DNA of 35,865 bases from Gammaproteobacteria bacterium. Lineage in GTDB: Bacteria > Pseudomonadota > Gammaproteobacteria > Steroidobacterales > Steroidobacteraceae. A program made the position numbers and the translations under genes. Shown here piece after piece: positions 8,604 through 17,363 of this stretch; position 1 is the stretch's first letter, and every line of letters starts with the position of its first letter. The notes under the pieces were generated by a model. It did not search any database. It saw nothing but the letters and a program-made list of their open reading frames with translations, and was not told the origin of the DNA. Where the stretch lies: assembly GCA_009926865.1 (NCBI GenBank), contig RFOD01000023.1, forward strand, positions 1 to 35,865, in the 5' to 3' direction.

Positions 8604-9890
8604 TCATGACTGACCGGAGTTCTTAAACCATTGTGCGACGCTGGCCGCTGCCGTGGCGAGTGTTTGCTCGCAAGTCTCCCCGGCGCCCTCTCTGAGGGGC
8701 TTGATCTGCACCACGCCTCGAGAGAGCTCATCTTCACCGATGACGACCGCCAATGCGGCTCCGCTCCGATCCGCGCGACGAAATTGTGCTTTGAAATTAC
8801 CGCCCCCTAAATTGAGTTCGATCCGTCGGCCGGGCGAATGCTCGCGGATCGATTCAGCCAATACTAGCGCGGCGCGCTGCGCCGCCTCGCCTTGGGCGAT
8901 CAAGTACACATCGGCTGCCGGGCCATCGGCCTCAGCCGTTTGTTGCTCGAGCAACGCCACCACTCGCTCAACGCCCATGGCAAAGCCGATCGCCGGGGTT
9001 GCCTCACCACCGAGTTGGCTGATGAGACCGTCATAACGCCCCCCAGAACACACGGCATCTTGTGCGCCCAGCGCATCGGTGACCCACTCAAAAACCGTAC
9101 GCGAGTAATAATCGAGCCCGCGCACTAAGCGCGGATTGATCTCGTAGGAAATATCGAGCGCCTGCAGCCGATCACAGAGGCCCGCAAAGTGGTCTCGAGA
9201 TTCCTCATCCAGATAATCTGGCAACGAAGGCGCCGATACGATCAAAGATTGTAGCTCGGGGTTCTTACTATCCAAGATACGTAGCGGATTACCCTCCAAG
9301 CGTCGTCGGCTATCCTCATCAAGCACGTCGTAATGCGCGCGGAAGTACTCCGTCAACTGCGCTCGGTATTCGCGTCGTGATTCCGCAGTTCCCAAAGAAT
9401 TAATTTGCAGTCGCACACGATCAATGTTGAGCCGGCGCCAAAAGGATGCCGATAAGGCGATCAACTCCGCATCAATATCTGGCCCTGCAAAACCGATGGC
9501 CTCGACGTCAATCTGATGAAACTGCCGAAACCGGCCTTTCTGGGGTTTCTCGTGTCGAAACATCGGCCCGACGCACCACAATTTATGACGGGCACCGCGC
9601 AACATCCCGTTAGAAATCACTGCTCGTACTAACCCAGCGGTCGCTTCAGGGCGCAGCGTCAGACGTTCGCCGCCCTTATCCTCGAAGCTGTACATTTCTT
9701 TTTCGACGACATCGGTGTATTCACCGATCGCGCGTTTAAAAAGATCGGTCTGCTCCACGATCGGCACGCGCATCTCGTCATAACCGTACGCGTGCAGAAG
9801 CTCGCGCGCGACGGACTCCAACCGTTGCCAACGCGCAATCTCGTTCGGCAGCACGTCGTTCATGCCGCGTATGGGAGCAATCATCTGCAT
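8604..9890 (-). CDS. hisS: Histidyl-tRNA synthetase
   Basis: This class II synthetase charges tRNA-His. The 428 residues show motif 1 near [14 protein letters not shown], motif 2 around [15 protein letters not shown] and [16 protein letters not shown], the histidine-binding segments [15 protein letters not shown], and motif 3 [12 protein letters not shown], followed by the anticodon-binding domain. Motif 2 has RPEATAG where the enteric enzyme has RPEGTAG. ATG at 9890 (another ATG two codons later) follows the rodZ stop by one base. In Pseudomonas and E. coli ispG lies directly upstream of hisS; here rodZ does. Confidence 0.96.
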   Translation of the reverse strand: MQMIAPIRGMNDVLPNEIARWQRLESVARELLHAYGYDEMRVPIVEQTDLFKRAIGEYTDVVEKEMYSFEDKGGERLTLRPEATAGLVRAVISNGMLRGARHKLWCVGPMFRHEKPQKGRFRQFHQIDVEAIGFAGPDIDAELIALSASFWRRLNIDRVRLQINSLGTAESRREYRAQLTEYFRAHYDVLDEDSRRRLEGNPLRILDSKNPELQSLIVSAPSLPDYLDEESRDHFAGLCDRLQALDISYEINPRLVRGLDYYSRTVFEWVTDALGAQDAVCSGGRYDGLISQLGGEATPAIGFAMGVERVVALLEQQTAEADGPAADVYLIAQGEAAQRAALVLAESIREHSPGRRIELNLGGGNFKAQFRRADRSGAALAVVIGEDELSRGVVQIKPLREGAGETCEQTLATAAASVAQWFKNSGQS

Positions 9891-9891
9891 A

Positions 9892-10866
9892 TTAGGTTCC
9901 GGAAGCGCGTGTCTCGCTGGGCGATCGCGTGGTGGGTGGGGGACGGTAGCGCGTAAATCGCCCGTCTGCCGACAGCGTGAAATGCGCCAAAGATTCTCGA
10001 ATCAACTCAGCGGGCACAGGCATACGCCGACCCAAAAATTCCAAAGTTACGGCGGGCGCTAAACCGAGCCGCACGCGCACGGGTGCGGAGCCCGACACCT
10101 GGATACGACGCTCTGGCTGCGCCATATCATAAAAAAGCGCATTACCATCCTTATCGTAAATCTCAATCCAGCAGGCCTCATCGACGCTTACTGCCAAAGA
10201 AAAACCGCCACGTTGCGAGATCACTGTCGGTCGTGCAGGCCAGCGCGAATCGGTCGTTGTCTCAGCGATTACAGCCGCCGTGGCAGTTGACGTGACGTCC
10301 TCAGATACGGAAGGCGTGGGCACGGGCGCAAGTTCCGTCGCGCTCGGCGAGGCGACCGGGGTCGATGACGCGGTGCCTGGCGATGCGGGTGTTGGCGATA
10401 CCGCAGTCGAGGCCGTCGTTACGCTCGACGGATCGTCCGCCGATGGGGTGCGGGTCAGCACCAGCCAAATCGCTAGCGCAAATACCGCCACCGCGGCGGC
10501 GCCTACTGCCGCGGGCCTTAAAGCACGCCAATCCATGGGCTGCGACTCGACACGTGGTACTTTCGTGAGATCGGGTAACGGCGGCTCGCCCGTTTCCTGA
10601 CGCGCCAAATGCGCGAGCATGTCATCGACCGACAAACCCAAGAGCTCCGCGTAACGACGCAAATGACCGCGAGAAAACACCGGCGCGCCGAGGTCAGCAA
10701 AGCGATCCGCCTCTAAGGCCTCGATCAAATCGCGGCCGCAATGCAGGCGCTGGGCAACCTGCGCCACGGTCAAGCCAGAGGCGCTACGCGCTGCGACCAA
10801 ACGTGCGCCCACCGAGATCTCGGTGGTCTCCGTTGAACCTTCTAATCCGCCCTCTTCGGTGCTCAT
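9892..10866 (-). CDS. rodZ: Cytoskeleton protein RodZ
   Basis: RodZ anchors MreB filaments to the inner membrane and supports rod shape. The 324 residues divide into a cytoplasmic helix-turn-helix domain (about 18-90, with [16 protein letters not shown] and [15 protein letters not shown]), a transmembrane helix (about 118-137), a periplasmic linker of about 65 residues made almost only of Ser, Thr, Pro, Ala and Val, and a C-terminal beta domain (about 215-305, with [18 protein letters not shown]). It lies between rlmN and hisS; pilF, which is often between rlmN and rodZ, is absent. Confidence 0.92.
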   Translation of the reverse strand: MSTEEGGLEGSTETTEISVGARLVAARSASGLTVAQVAQRLHCGRDLIEALEADRFADLGAPVFSRGHLRRYAELLGLSVDDMLAHLARQETGEPPLPDLTKVPRVESQPMDWRALRPAAVGAAAVAVFALAIWLVLTRTPSADDPSSVTTASTAVSPTPASPGTASSTPVASPSATELAPVPTPSVSEDVTSTATAAVIAETTTDSRWPARPTVISQRGGFSLAVSVDEACWIEIYDKDGNALFYDMAQPERRIQVSGSAPVRVRLGLAPAVTLEFLGRRMPVPAELIRESLAHFTLSADGRFTRYRPPPTTRSPSETRASGT

Positions 10867-10893
10867 GCGCCTGCCCCCTCGAGGATGTGCCTG

Positions 10894-12042
10894 TTACCGA
10901 CTGGCTCGTGGCTCAGGCGTGACCGGTGCAACAGCCACGGCCTGGGCCAACTTATGACCTAATCGTATGCGAGTCCGATCGTTGACGCGACCAGCCAGCT
11001 GGCCACAGGCCGCATCAATGTCATCACCCCGGGTACGACGAATGGTGGCCATCAAGCCGCCTCGTAATAATTCGTCGCGAAAAGCCTGTACCACCGCCTG
11101 AGGCGAACGCTGATAGCGCGTGCCGGGGAAAGGATTGAAGGGAATGAGATTCAGTTTGGCCGGTCGACCCTTCAAAAGGCGAACGAGCTCGCGCGCATGG
11201 GCGCGCTGATCATTGACACCGTCCAACATGACGTATTCAAAGGTCACGCTGCGCCCGTTCTGCTCATCAATGTAATGCCAGCAGGCCTCGAGTAACTCGG
11301 CGATGGGGTGCAGACGATTGATAGGCACTAACTCATCGCGCAGCGCATCATTCGGTGCGTGCAAAGAAACCGCCAAAGCGCAATTGACCTCCTCGGCTAA
11401 TTTATACATCTGAGGCACCAAGCCTGAAGTCGACAGGGTGACTCGACGTCGCGAAATATCAAAGCCGAGATCGTCCATCAAAATCCGGATGGCCGGTACG
11501 ACTTGGCGAAAGTTCGCGAGTGGTTCACCCATGCCCATAAAAACGACATTGGTGATCGGGCGCTCACCACCTGGCGTAAAGCCCAGCTCACGTTGCGCAA
11601 GCCAGACCTGACCAATGATTTCGGCAGCGGTAAGATTGCGATTAAAACCCTGTTGTGCCGTCGAGCAAAATGCACAATCGAGCGCACAACCGACTTGCGA
11701 AGAAATGCAAAGCGTTCCCCGCTCCGTCTCTGGGATGAACACCATCTCAAAGGCTTGCGATGCGTCCGCGCGCAAGAGCCACTTACGCGTACCGTCAGCG
11801 GAGTCGTGCCGACTTAACACCTCCGGCAAACGCACATCCGCCGTCGTCAAAAGTTGCGCACGAAAATCGCGCGCAAGATCCGTCATCGCGTTGAAGTCGC
11901 CCTCGCCACGCTTGTACAACCAGTGCATTAATTGGCGCGCGCGAAAGGGCTTGTTGCCCTGCGCCACGACAAACGCTTCCAACTCCGGCCGCTCGAGCCC
12001 GAGAAGATTGGTACGCGCGTCAGTCGAGGCGGGGGCCGTCAT
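10894..12042 (-). CDS. rlmN: Dual-specificity 23S rRNA/tRNA adenine-C2 methyltransferase RlmN
   Basis: RlmN is a radical-SAM enzyme that methylates A2503 of 23S rRNA and A37 of some tRNAs. The 4Fe-4S motif CALDCAFC supplies Cys119, Cys123 and Cys126. The two mechanistic cysteines are present at Cys112 (GTLCISSQVGC) and Cys346 (DDIDAACGQLAG), as is the GMGEPLAN motif. Length is 382 residues, normal for the family. ndk ends three bases upstream. Confidence 0.95.
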   Translation of the reverse strand: MTAPASTDARTNLLGLERPELEAFVVAQGNKPFRARQLMHWLYKRGEGDFNAMTDLARDFRAQLLTTADVRLPEVLSRHDSADGTRKWLLRADASQAFEMVFIPETERGTLCISSQVGCALDCAFCSTAQQGFNRNLTAAEIIGQVWLAQRELGFTPGGERPITNVVFMGMGEPLANFRQVVPAIRILMDDLGFDISRRRVTLSTSGLVPQMYKLAEEVNCALAVSLHAPNDALRDELVPINRLHPIAELLEACWHYIDEQNGRSVTFEYVMLDGVNDQRAHARELVRLLKGRPAKLNLIPFNPFPGTRYQRSPQAVVQAFRDELLRGGLMATIRRTRGDDIDAACGQLAGRVNDRTRIRLGHKLAQAVAVAPVTPEPRASR

Positions 12043-12045
12043 GCC

Positions 12046-12480
12046 TCATGCGTCGCTGCGTGGGCAGATCTCGATGCCACGGAAGAAATACGCGATCTCG
12101 GCGGCCGCCGTCTCGGGACCATCCGAACCGTGCACGGTGTTCGCTTCGATGCTCTCGGCGAGATCCGCACGAATCGTACCCGGATCGGCTTTCTTAGGAT
12201 CGGTTGCGCCCATGATCTCGCGATTTTTGGCGATGGCGTTGTCGCCCTCGAGCACTTGCAACATCACGGGACCCGAGGTCATGTACGTCACGAGGTCGTT
12301 GAAGAACGGACGCTCACGATGCACCGCGTAGAAGCCCTCGGCTTCGGCTTTAGACAGGTGAACCATCCGGGCAGCCACAATACGTAGGCCGGCTTGCTCA
12401 AAGCGACGGTACACCTCGCCAATCAAATTACGGGCCACACCATCAGGCTTAACAATTGAAAAAGTGCGCTCGAGCGCCAT
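12046..12480 (-). CDS. ndk: Nucleoside diphosphate kinase
   Basis: Ndk balances NTP and dNTP pools by phosphate transfer through an active-site histidine, here His117 in [12 protein letters not shown]. Family motifs [12 protein letters not shown] and [14 protein letters not shown] are present and the length is 144 residues. The ATG at 12480 is preferred because GGAAGG lies about 9 bases upstream. An ATG at 12489, three codons earlier, would abut that ribosome-binding site. Confidence 0.96.
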   Translation of the reverse strand: MALERTFSIVKPDGVARNLIGEVYRRFEQAGLRIVAARMVHLSKAEAEGFYAVHRERPFFNDLVTYMTSGPVMLQVLEGDNAIAKNREIMGATDPKKADPGTIRADLAESIEANTVHGSDGPETAAAEIAYFFRGIEICPRSDA

Positions 12481-12521
12481 GGCAGTCATCCTTCCGTTGG
12501 GTGAATAAAGTAAAGCCCGCT

Positions 12522-12551
12522 ATTGTAACGAGCCGGATAGGCCCCGGGCAA
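12522..12551 (-). promoter_or_regulatory. Putative ndk promoter
   Basis: In the 88-base gap between iscA and ndk, the minus strand carries TTGCCC (12551-12546) and TACAAT (12527-12522), 18 bases apart. This could give ndk and the genes after it their own transcript, separate from trmJ-iscA. Match only, no experimental support. Confidence 0.4.
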
Positions 12552-12568
12552 AAACTCAGGCGGTGGAG

Positions 12569-12904
12569 TCAGGCAGTGGGGTCGACCGTGAAACTCTCGC
12601 CACAGCCGCATTCGCCTGTGACATTCGGATTACGGAACTTGAACGCCTCGTTGAGGCCCTGCTTGATGAAATCCACCTCGGTGCCGTCAATCAGGGTCAG
12701 ACTGTCCGGATCGACAAACACCTTGACCCCACGATCCTCAAACACCTGATCGTCCGCTCTGGCCTCATCGGCGTAGTCGATCACGTAGGCAAACCCCGAG
12801 CAACCGGTCTTACGGACCCCCAGCCGCAAGCCCTCGCCATGACCACGGTCCTGCAGGTGACTGCGGACTCGGGCGGCGGCACTATCGGTCAGGGAAATGG
12901 CCAT
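12569..12904 (-). CDS. iscA: A-type iron-sulfur carrier IscA
   Basis: IscA receives and delivers Fe-S clusters. The 111-residue protein has all three ligand cysteines at the standard positions: Cys35 in KTGCSGFAY, and Cys99 and Cys101 in ECGCGESF. It resembles IscA more than ErpA in overall sequence ([24 protein letters not shown]). It follows the fused cysteine desulfurase by 49 bases. iscU, hscB, hscA and fdx, its usual neighbours, are absent. Confidence 0.93.
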   Translation of the reverse strand: MAISLTDSAAARVRSHLQDRGHGEGLRLGVRKTGCSGFAYVIDYADEARADDQVFEDRGVKVFVDPDSLTLIDGTEVDFIKQGLNEAFKFRNPNVTGECGCGESFTVDPTA

Positions 12905-12953
12905 CGGCTGTCTCTCAACTCCTTAGCGGTAACGGACGAAGAATACAGCAAGA

Positions 12954-14420
12954 TCAAGCTTGCTTGCAGGCCTGACGCAACGCATCTTCCACCCGCAATA
13001 GCCGCCCAAGCTTCTCGGCGGAGATATGGTGGCGTTCGGCCCAGTCGGCAGGCGTGCCCACTTTGAGCGACTCGACCCATTGACCCGGTAAGACCTCGGC
13101 GAGCTCATCGAGCACACGCTGCACGTCGGGACATACGAAGGCGCGAAATTCGATCGCGTGGACTTTCCCCGCTACATCGCGCTGGACGTAGCAGCGCACA
13201 CGACAGCCCTCGCGGATAGAACCGGCCTCGCCCACCTGCCATGGGATGGATCCGCGCGCCGGAGGCTCGCCTGGCTGGTCACGCTTGCGCAGACGGGGCA
13301 CCACCTCACTGATTGCGCGAGCGGCCTCGAGCGCCTCCTCACGGGTGTTACCGCGACCAAAACTCACTCTCAAGGTCGATTGCGCCCACTCCGGGGCGAT
13401 GCCCTGCGCCCGCAAGACATAGGACGGCTCACCGCTCGTCGAATCGCAGGCCGCTCCCGTGCTGAGCGCAAGCTGCGGTAAGGCGGCCAGTAAGCTCTCT
13501 CCCTGTACGCCCTCTACAGTCAAAGACACTAAGCCTGGTAGCGCGTATAGGGGATGATCATTGAACTGTAAGCCCGCGAGTGCGGCTAAGGCTTGCTTGA
13601 ATTCTTTGACGAGCGTCTTGAGATGCGCAGTATCGGTCTCACGCAAGGATCTCGCTCGGCGCGCCGCCACCCCCAGCCCGACAATCTGCGCGGTGGGTAG
13701 CGTGCCGGGGCGTAGTCCACGCTCTTGACTACCACCGCGCATGAGCGGAACGAGCCAGGGCCGAACTCGCTCAGACACATAGAGCGCACCGATTCCTTTG
13801 GGACCGTAAAACTTGTGCGCCGAGATCGATAATAAATCGACCCCCCATTTCCCCGCCTCGATCGGGATCTTGCCGACCGACTGGGCGGCATCACAATGAA
13901 AAAAAATGTCGCGCTCGCGACAGAGCGTCGCGAATTGCGCAATATCCTGCACTACGCCTGTCTCGTTGTTGGCATGCATGATCGACACCCACTGGGTATC
14001 GGCTCGCAAACGCGACACAAGATCCATGGAACTGATCCGTCCATCGCGCTGCGGCTCAATCCAACTGATGGTATGCCCCTGCTTACTCAAAGATTGCAAG
14101 ACTTCAAGCACCGCTTTGTGTTCGGTGCGCGAACTGATGCCATGGCGACCAAAATCCGCTCTGCCGCGCGCAAGGCCCTGCAAGGCGAGGTTATTCGCCT
14201 CAGTCGCACCAGAGGTAAAAATGATGCCTTGTGGATCCACCCCAATGAGCGCTGCCAGTTCAACCCTCGCCTCCTCAATCGCCTCGGCCGCTGCGCGCCC
14301 ATACGCATGCGTCACCGCCGAAGGATTGCCGATGCCCGCTGGACTCGCCCAACAGGCTTGCATTGCGGTGATGACCTCAGGGTCCAGCGGCGTGCTCGCC
14401 GCATGATCAAGATAAATCAT
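12954..14420 (-). CDS. IscS-type cysteine desulfurase fused to a C-terminal IscU-like domain
   Basis: Residues 1-380 are a group I (IscS/NifS) cysteine desulfurase, which takes sulfur from cysteine as an enzyme-bound persulfide. The PLP lysine is Lys203 (SAHKFYGPKG), the PLP-stacking His is His101 (TEHKAV), and the catalytic Cys325 sits in the loop GAACDSTSGEPSYVLRA. Residues about 390-488 replace the normal IscS tail, the part that binds IscU, with a domain that aligns by eye to IscU/NifU-N: a GKVHAIEFRAFVCPDVQ strand-turn with one Cys (430), then PGQWVESLKV, then EKLGRLLRVEDALRQA. Only Cys430 clearly matches an IscU ligand; Cys406 is offset by one, and the His-Cys pair and LPPVK motif are replaced. 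Its ATG overlaps the trmJ stop. The desulfurase is secure; the IscU-like assignment is inference. Confidence 0.85.
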   Translation of the reverse strand: MIYLDHAASTPLDPEVITAMQACWASPAGIGNPSAVTHAYGRAAAEAIEEARVELAALIGVDPQGIIFTSGATEANNLALQGLARGRADFGRHGISSRTEHKAVLEVLQSLSKQGHTISWIEPQRDGRISSMDLVSRLRADTQWVSIMHANNETGVVQDIAQFATLCRERDIFFHCDAAQSVGKIPIEAGKWGVDLLSISAHKFYGPKGIGALYVSERVRPWLVPLMRGGSQERGLRPGTLPTAQIVGLGVAARRARSLRETDTAHLKTLVKEFKQALAALAGLQFNDHPLYALPGLVSLTVEGVQGESLLAALPQLALSTGAACDSTSGEPSYVLRAQGIAPEWAQSTLRVSFGRGNTREEALEAARAISEVVPRLRKRDQPGEPPARGSIPWQVGEAGSIREGCRVRCYVQRDVAGKVHAIEFRAFVCPDVQRVLDELAEVLPGQWVESLKVGTPADWAERHHISAEKLGRLLRVEDALRQACKQA

Positions 14421-15208
14421 GATGGATCATCCTGTGCTCGGCCGGTCTCGGTCGCGCGTTGGCCGGCCATCCGTCGTTTTTGCTGCACCGCCGTCAAGAA
14501 GCCACGCAAAATATTGACCTCGTTTTGATCCATATCCGTGCGACCAAAGAGCCGACGCAATCGCGTCATGAGACTGGTGCCGCCTTGCGTGCGATCACGA
14601 AAGCCCACGTCGTTCATGACTTCTTGCAGATGCGCATAGAACTGTTCGATCTGCTCGGCTGTCGCCGGCGGAACAACCGTAGGCGCAGCGGAAATCTTAG
14701 TGCCTCGCGCACGCAAGATTTCGTAGCTCACGATCTGTACTGCCATCGCTAAATTCAAGGACGCGTATTCCTCGCTGGTAGGAATACGCAATAACGCGTT
14801 CGCCTGAGCCAACTCCTCGTTGGATAACCCCGCGCGTTCGTTACCAAACAAAAAAGCCACGGGACTTTGACGCCCCACATCGTGGGCTCGTTCCGCAGCC
14901 TCCTTGACGTCCCAGACGCGGAAATTATGTTCACGCTCGCGCGAGGTCGTCCCGATCACCAAGGCACAATCGGCGATCGCGGCCTCGACTGAATCAACCA
15001 CCCGGGCGCTGGTCAGCAGATCCGTCGCACCCGAAGCCCGCGCGCTCGCCTCACTGTGCGGAAAGCTTTTCGGTCGGACTAGGACCAAATCCCGCAGCCC
15101 CATATTCTTCATCGCACGCGCCACCGCGCCGATGTTGCCGGGGTGAGAGGTTTCCACCAACACGATGCGAATCTGCGCGGGGGGATGAATGTCAGTGGGT
15201 GCGGTCAT
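14417..15208 (-). CDS. trmJ: tRNA (cytidine/uridine-2'-O-)-methyltransferase TrmJ
   Basis: TrmJ is a SPOUT methyltransferase acting on position 32 of several tRNAs. SPOUT motifs are visible: IRIVLVETSHPGNIGAVARAM at the N-terminus, LFGNERAGLSNEEL in the middle, and the knot YASLNLAMAVQIVSYEI. The ATG at 15208 gives 263 residues starting MTAPTDIHPPAQ. The frame stays open a further 178 codons upstream, but that stretch is antisense to suhB and has no family similarity. It is divergent from suhB (45-base gap), as in other gammaproteobacteria, and starts the isc-ndk-der gene string. Confidence 0.94.
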   Translation of the reverse strand: MTAPTDIHPPAQIRIVLVETSHPGNIGAVARAMKNMGLRDLVLVRPKSFPHSEASARASGATDLLTSARVVDSVEAAIADCALVIGTTSREREHNFRVWDVKEAAERAHDVGRQSPVAFLFGNERAGLSNEELAQANALLRIPTSEEYASLNLAMAVQIVSYEILRARGTKISAAPTVVPPATAEQIEQFYAHLQEVMNDVGFRDRTQGGTSLMTRLRRLFGRTDMDQNEVNILRGFLTAVQQKRRMAGQRATETGRAQDDPS

Positions 15209-15253
15209 GGCGCGTGATATTCTAGCCCTCTTTCGGTTTCGCTCTTTGACAGC

Positions 15254-16051
15254 ATGCAAGCACTTCTCAATATCGCCGTGCGCGCCGCACGACGCGCCGC
15301 AGACGTTATCGTTCGCAGCCTCAATCGCCTCGACTCCTTGGAAGTCACAAGTAAGGGTCGTAATGACTTTGTGACCGAAATCGATCGAACGGCCGAAGCC
15401 GAGATCATCCAAATCATTCGTCGGGCCTATCCTGATCACGCCTTCCTCGGTGAGGAAAGCGGCGCCATCGGCGACAGCCCTTTTCAGTGGATCATTGATC
15501 CACTCGATGGCACCACCAACTTTCTGCACGGGTTTCCGCAGTTTTCGGTCTCGATTGCCTGCAGTATCCGCGGGCGGATCGAGCATGGCGTGATCTATGA
15601 CCCCATGCGACAAGAAGTGTTCACAGCCTCCCGGGGCGAGGGGGCGCAACTCGAAAATCGACGTATCCGTGTCACCCAACAGCGAGGATTGGAGGGTGCG
15701 TTGATCGGCACAGGTTTCCCCTATCGCGCCAACACCGATCACATTGATGCTTACATGGCGATGCTACGAGATGTCATGCTGAGCACTGCGGGCGTCCGTC
15801 GCCCAGGCTCTGCCGCGCTGGATTTGGCCTATGTAGCCGCTGGCCGCACGGATGGTTTCTTTGAGATCGGACTGGGGCCTTGGGACACGGCCGCGGGATC
15901 ACTCCTGATCGAAGAAGCCGGTGGGATTGTGAGCACGCTCGCGGGCGACGACTATAAACAAGGTGGCAATATCATCGCCGGCACGCCGCGAGTACATACT
16001 GCGCTCGTGCAATTATTGGCGCCGCATCTTACCCCTGCACTGAGGGACTGA
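15254..16051 (+). CDS. suhB: Inositol-1-monophosphatase family protein SuhB
   Basis: SuhB is an inositol monophosphatase homologue that in E. coli also works in rRNA transcription antitermination. The Mg-binding motifs are intact: GEESG (Glu67-Glu68), IDPLDGTTNF (Asp82, Asp85) and GPWDTAAGSLLIEEAGG. Length is 265 residues, normal. Its final 23 bases overlap the end of the convergent symporter gene. Confidence 0.95.
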   Translation: MQALLNIAVRAARRAADVIVRSLNRLDSLEVTSKGRNDFVTEIDRTAEAEIIQIIRRAYPDHAFLGEESGAIGDSPFQWIIDPLDGTTNFLHGFPQFSVSIACSIRGRIEHGVIYDPMRQEVFTASRGEGAQLENRRIRVTQQRGLEGALIGTGFPYRANTDHIDAYMAMLRDVMLSTAGVRRPGSAALDLAYVAAGRTDGFFEIGLGPWDTAAGSLLIEEAGGIVSTLAGDDYKQGGNIIAGTPRVHTALVQLLAPHLTPALRD

Positions 16052-17348
16052 CTCGCTCGTCTTGATCGACGACCGTACAGATCGCTAGATCCGCACCGAC
16101 ATTCACCATCGTGCGCGTCATATCGAGTAATCGATCTGCACCGAGCACGATACCGATCCCTTCAGCGGGCACACCAAAGGTGATCAGCAGGCCGGCAATG
16201 ATGGGCAAAGAGCCGCCCGGAATACTGGCGACCGCAACCGCGCCGAGCACGGCCAAGACCAGCAACGTCAGCTGTTGAAATAAATCGAGCGGCACGCCAA
16301 ATACTTGAGCCACAAAGAGTACGACACAACCCTCATAGAGCGCGGTCCCAGCCATGTTCATGGTGGCCCCGAGCGGCAAGACAAACCCCGCTGTCGGTGC
16401 GCTCACCCCCAATCCCATCCGCGCAGCCGCCAAAGACGTGGGCAAGGTGGCGCTACTGGAGCTCGTTGAGAACGCGGTGATCATCGCCGGTCGTATCGCC
16501 TGCCAAAAATCCTTGACCGATACCTTAGAGAACAGCTTCACCCAAAGACTCATGACACCAAAGAGATGTAGCAGCATGACGGTAATGCAGCCTACGACGA
16601 ACACACCGAGGGCAATCAAAATATCCCAACCGATCTTGACCACCACGCTGAAAATCATGGCGGGCACCGCATAGGGCGCAAGCTTCAGAGCAAAGCGTAC
16701 GATGCCGGTCATGAGCTCGGAGATGACCTCCAGTCCATCGTGCAGACGAGCGCGTCGGGTATCGGTCAGGCGCAGCGCCGCCGCCCCCACCAAAATCGAA
16801 AATAGAATCAGCGGCAAGACCTCACCGAGTCCGCCTCGATCGAAGCCGGCTACAGCCCCGAGCAAATTACGCGGCATGAACATGTCGACCAAGGTCTGCA
16901 AATTCATGTCGGGTTGCTGCGCCTGACGCTCGATGTGCCCGGCCGAGAGCCCACCATACTCTTCGATCAAACGATCTTTGGTCCCCGTATCCAGTGTGGC
17001 GCCCGGCTGGACCACGTTCATCATGACAAGACCGAGCGCGACGCCGATCGACATGTTGATCGCAAAGAGACCAAAGGTCTTACCCGCGAGGGGTCCGAGT
17101 CGGGATAGGTCACTGAGCTGCGCGACGCCTAAGGCCAGCGAGGCAAAAACCAAAGGCATGACCACGAAGAAGAGCAAGCGCAAAAAGACCTGGCCGAGTG
17201 GATCGAGCACCTGCACCGAAAGCCAGCGGGCGGCATCGAGCACCTGGGGAGCGGCCGCACCCACCAATAAGACGAGCGCACCGGCGACTGCGCCGAACAC
17301 TAGACCCCAAAGAATTCGATTCGCAAGCCTAGGATCAAAATCGGCCAT
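16029..17348 (-). CDS. Dicarboxylate/amino acid:cation symporter (DAACS family)
   Basis: This is a multi-pass inner-membrane secondary transporter for C4-dicarboxylates or acidic amino acids, coupled to Na+ or H+. The 439 residues contain the family's serine-rich re-entrant loop (AFSTSSSSATLPTSL), the GFVLPLGATMNMAGTALYEG segment and the C-terminal IVLGADRLLDMTRTMVNV region with the substrate-contacting Asp and Asn. The exact substrate (aspartate, glutamate, succinate) cannot be read from sequence. It begins 15 bases after secF, so it may be co-transcribed with the Sec genes, an unusual partner. It converges on and overlaps suhB. Confidence 0.9.
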   Translation of the reverse strand: MADFDPRLANRILWGLVFGAVAGALVLLVGAAAPQVLDAARWLSVQVLDPLGQVFLRLLFFVVMPLVFASLALGVAQLSDLSRLGPLAGKTFGLFAINMSIGVALGLVMMNVVQPGATLDTGTKDRLIEEYGGLSAGHIERQAQQPDMNLQTLVDMFMPRNLLGAVAGFDRGGLGEVLPLILFSILVGAAALRLTDTRRARLHDGLEVISELMTGIVRFALKLAPYAVPAMIFSVVVKIGWDILIALGVFVVGCITVMLLHLFGVMSLWVKLFSKVSVKDFWQAIRPAMITAFSTSSSSATLPTSLAAARMGLGVSAPTAGFVLPLGATMNMAGTALYEGCVVLFVAQVFGVPLDLFQQLTLLVLAVLGAVAVASIPGGSLPIIAGLLITFGVPAEGIGIVLGADRLLDMTRTMVNVGADLAICTVVDQDERVSPSVQG

Positions 17349-17363
17349 GAGTGAACGCCCCCT

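Noticed and set aside
15209-15742. A 178-codon N-terminal extension of trmJ
   Set aside because: The extension is antisense to suhB and has no family similarity. The ATG at 15208 gives a normal TrmJ.
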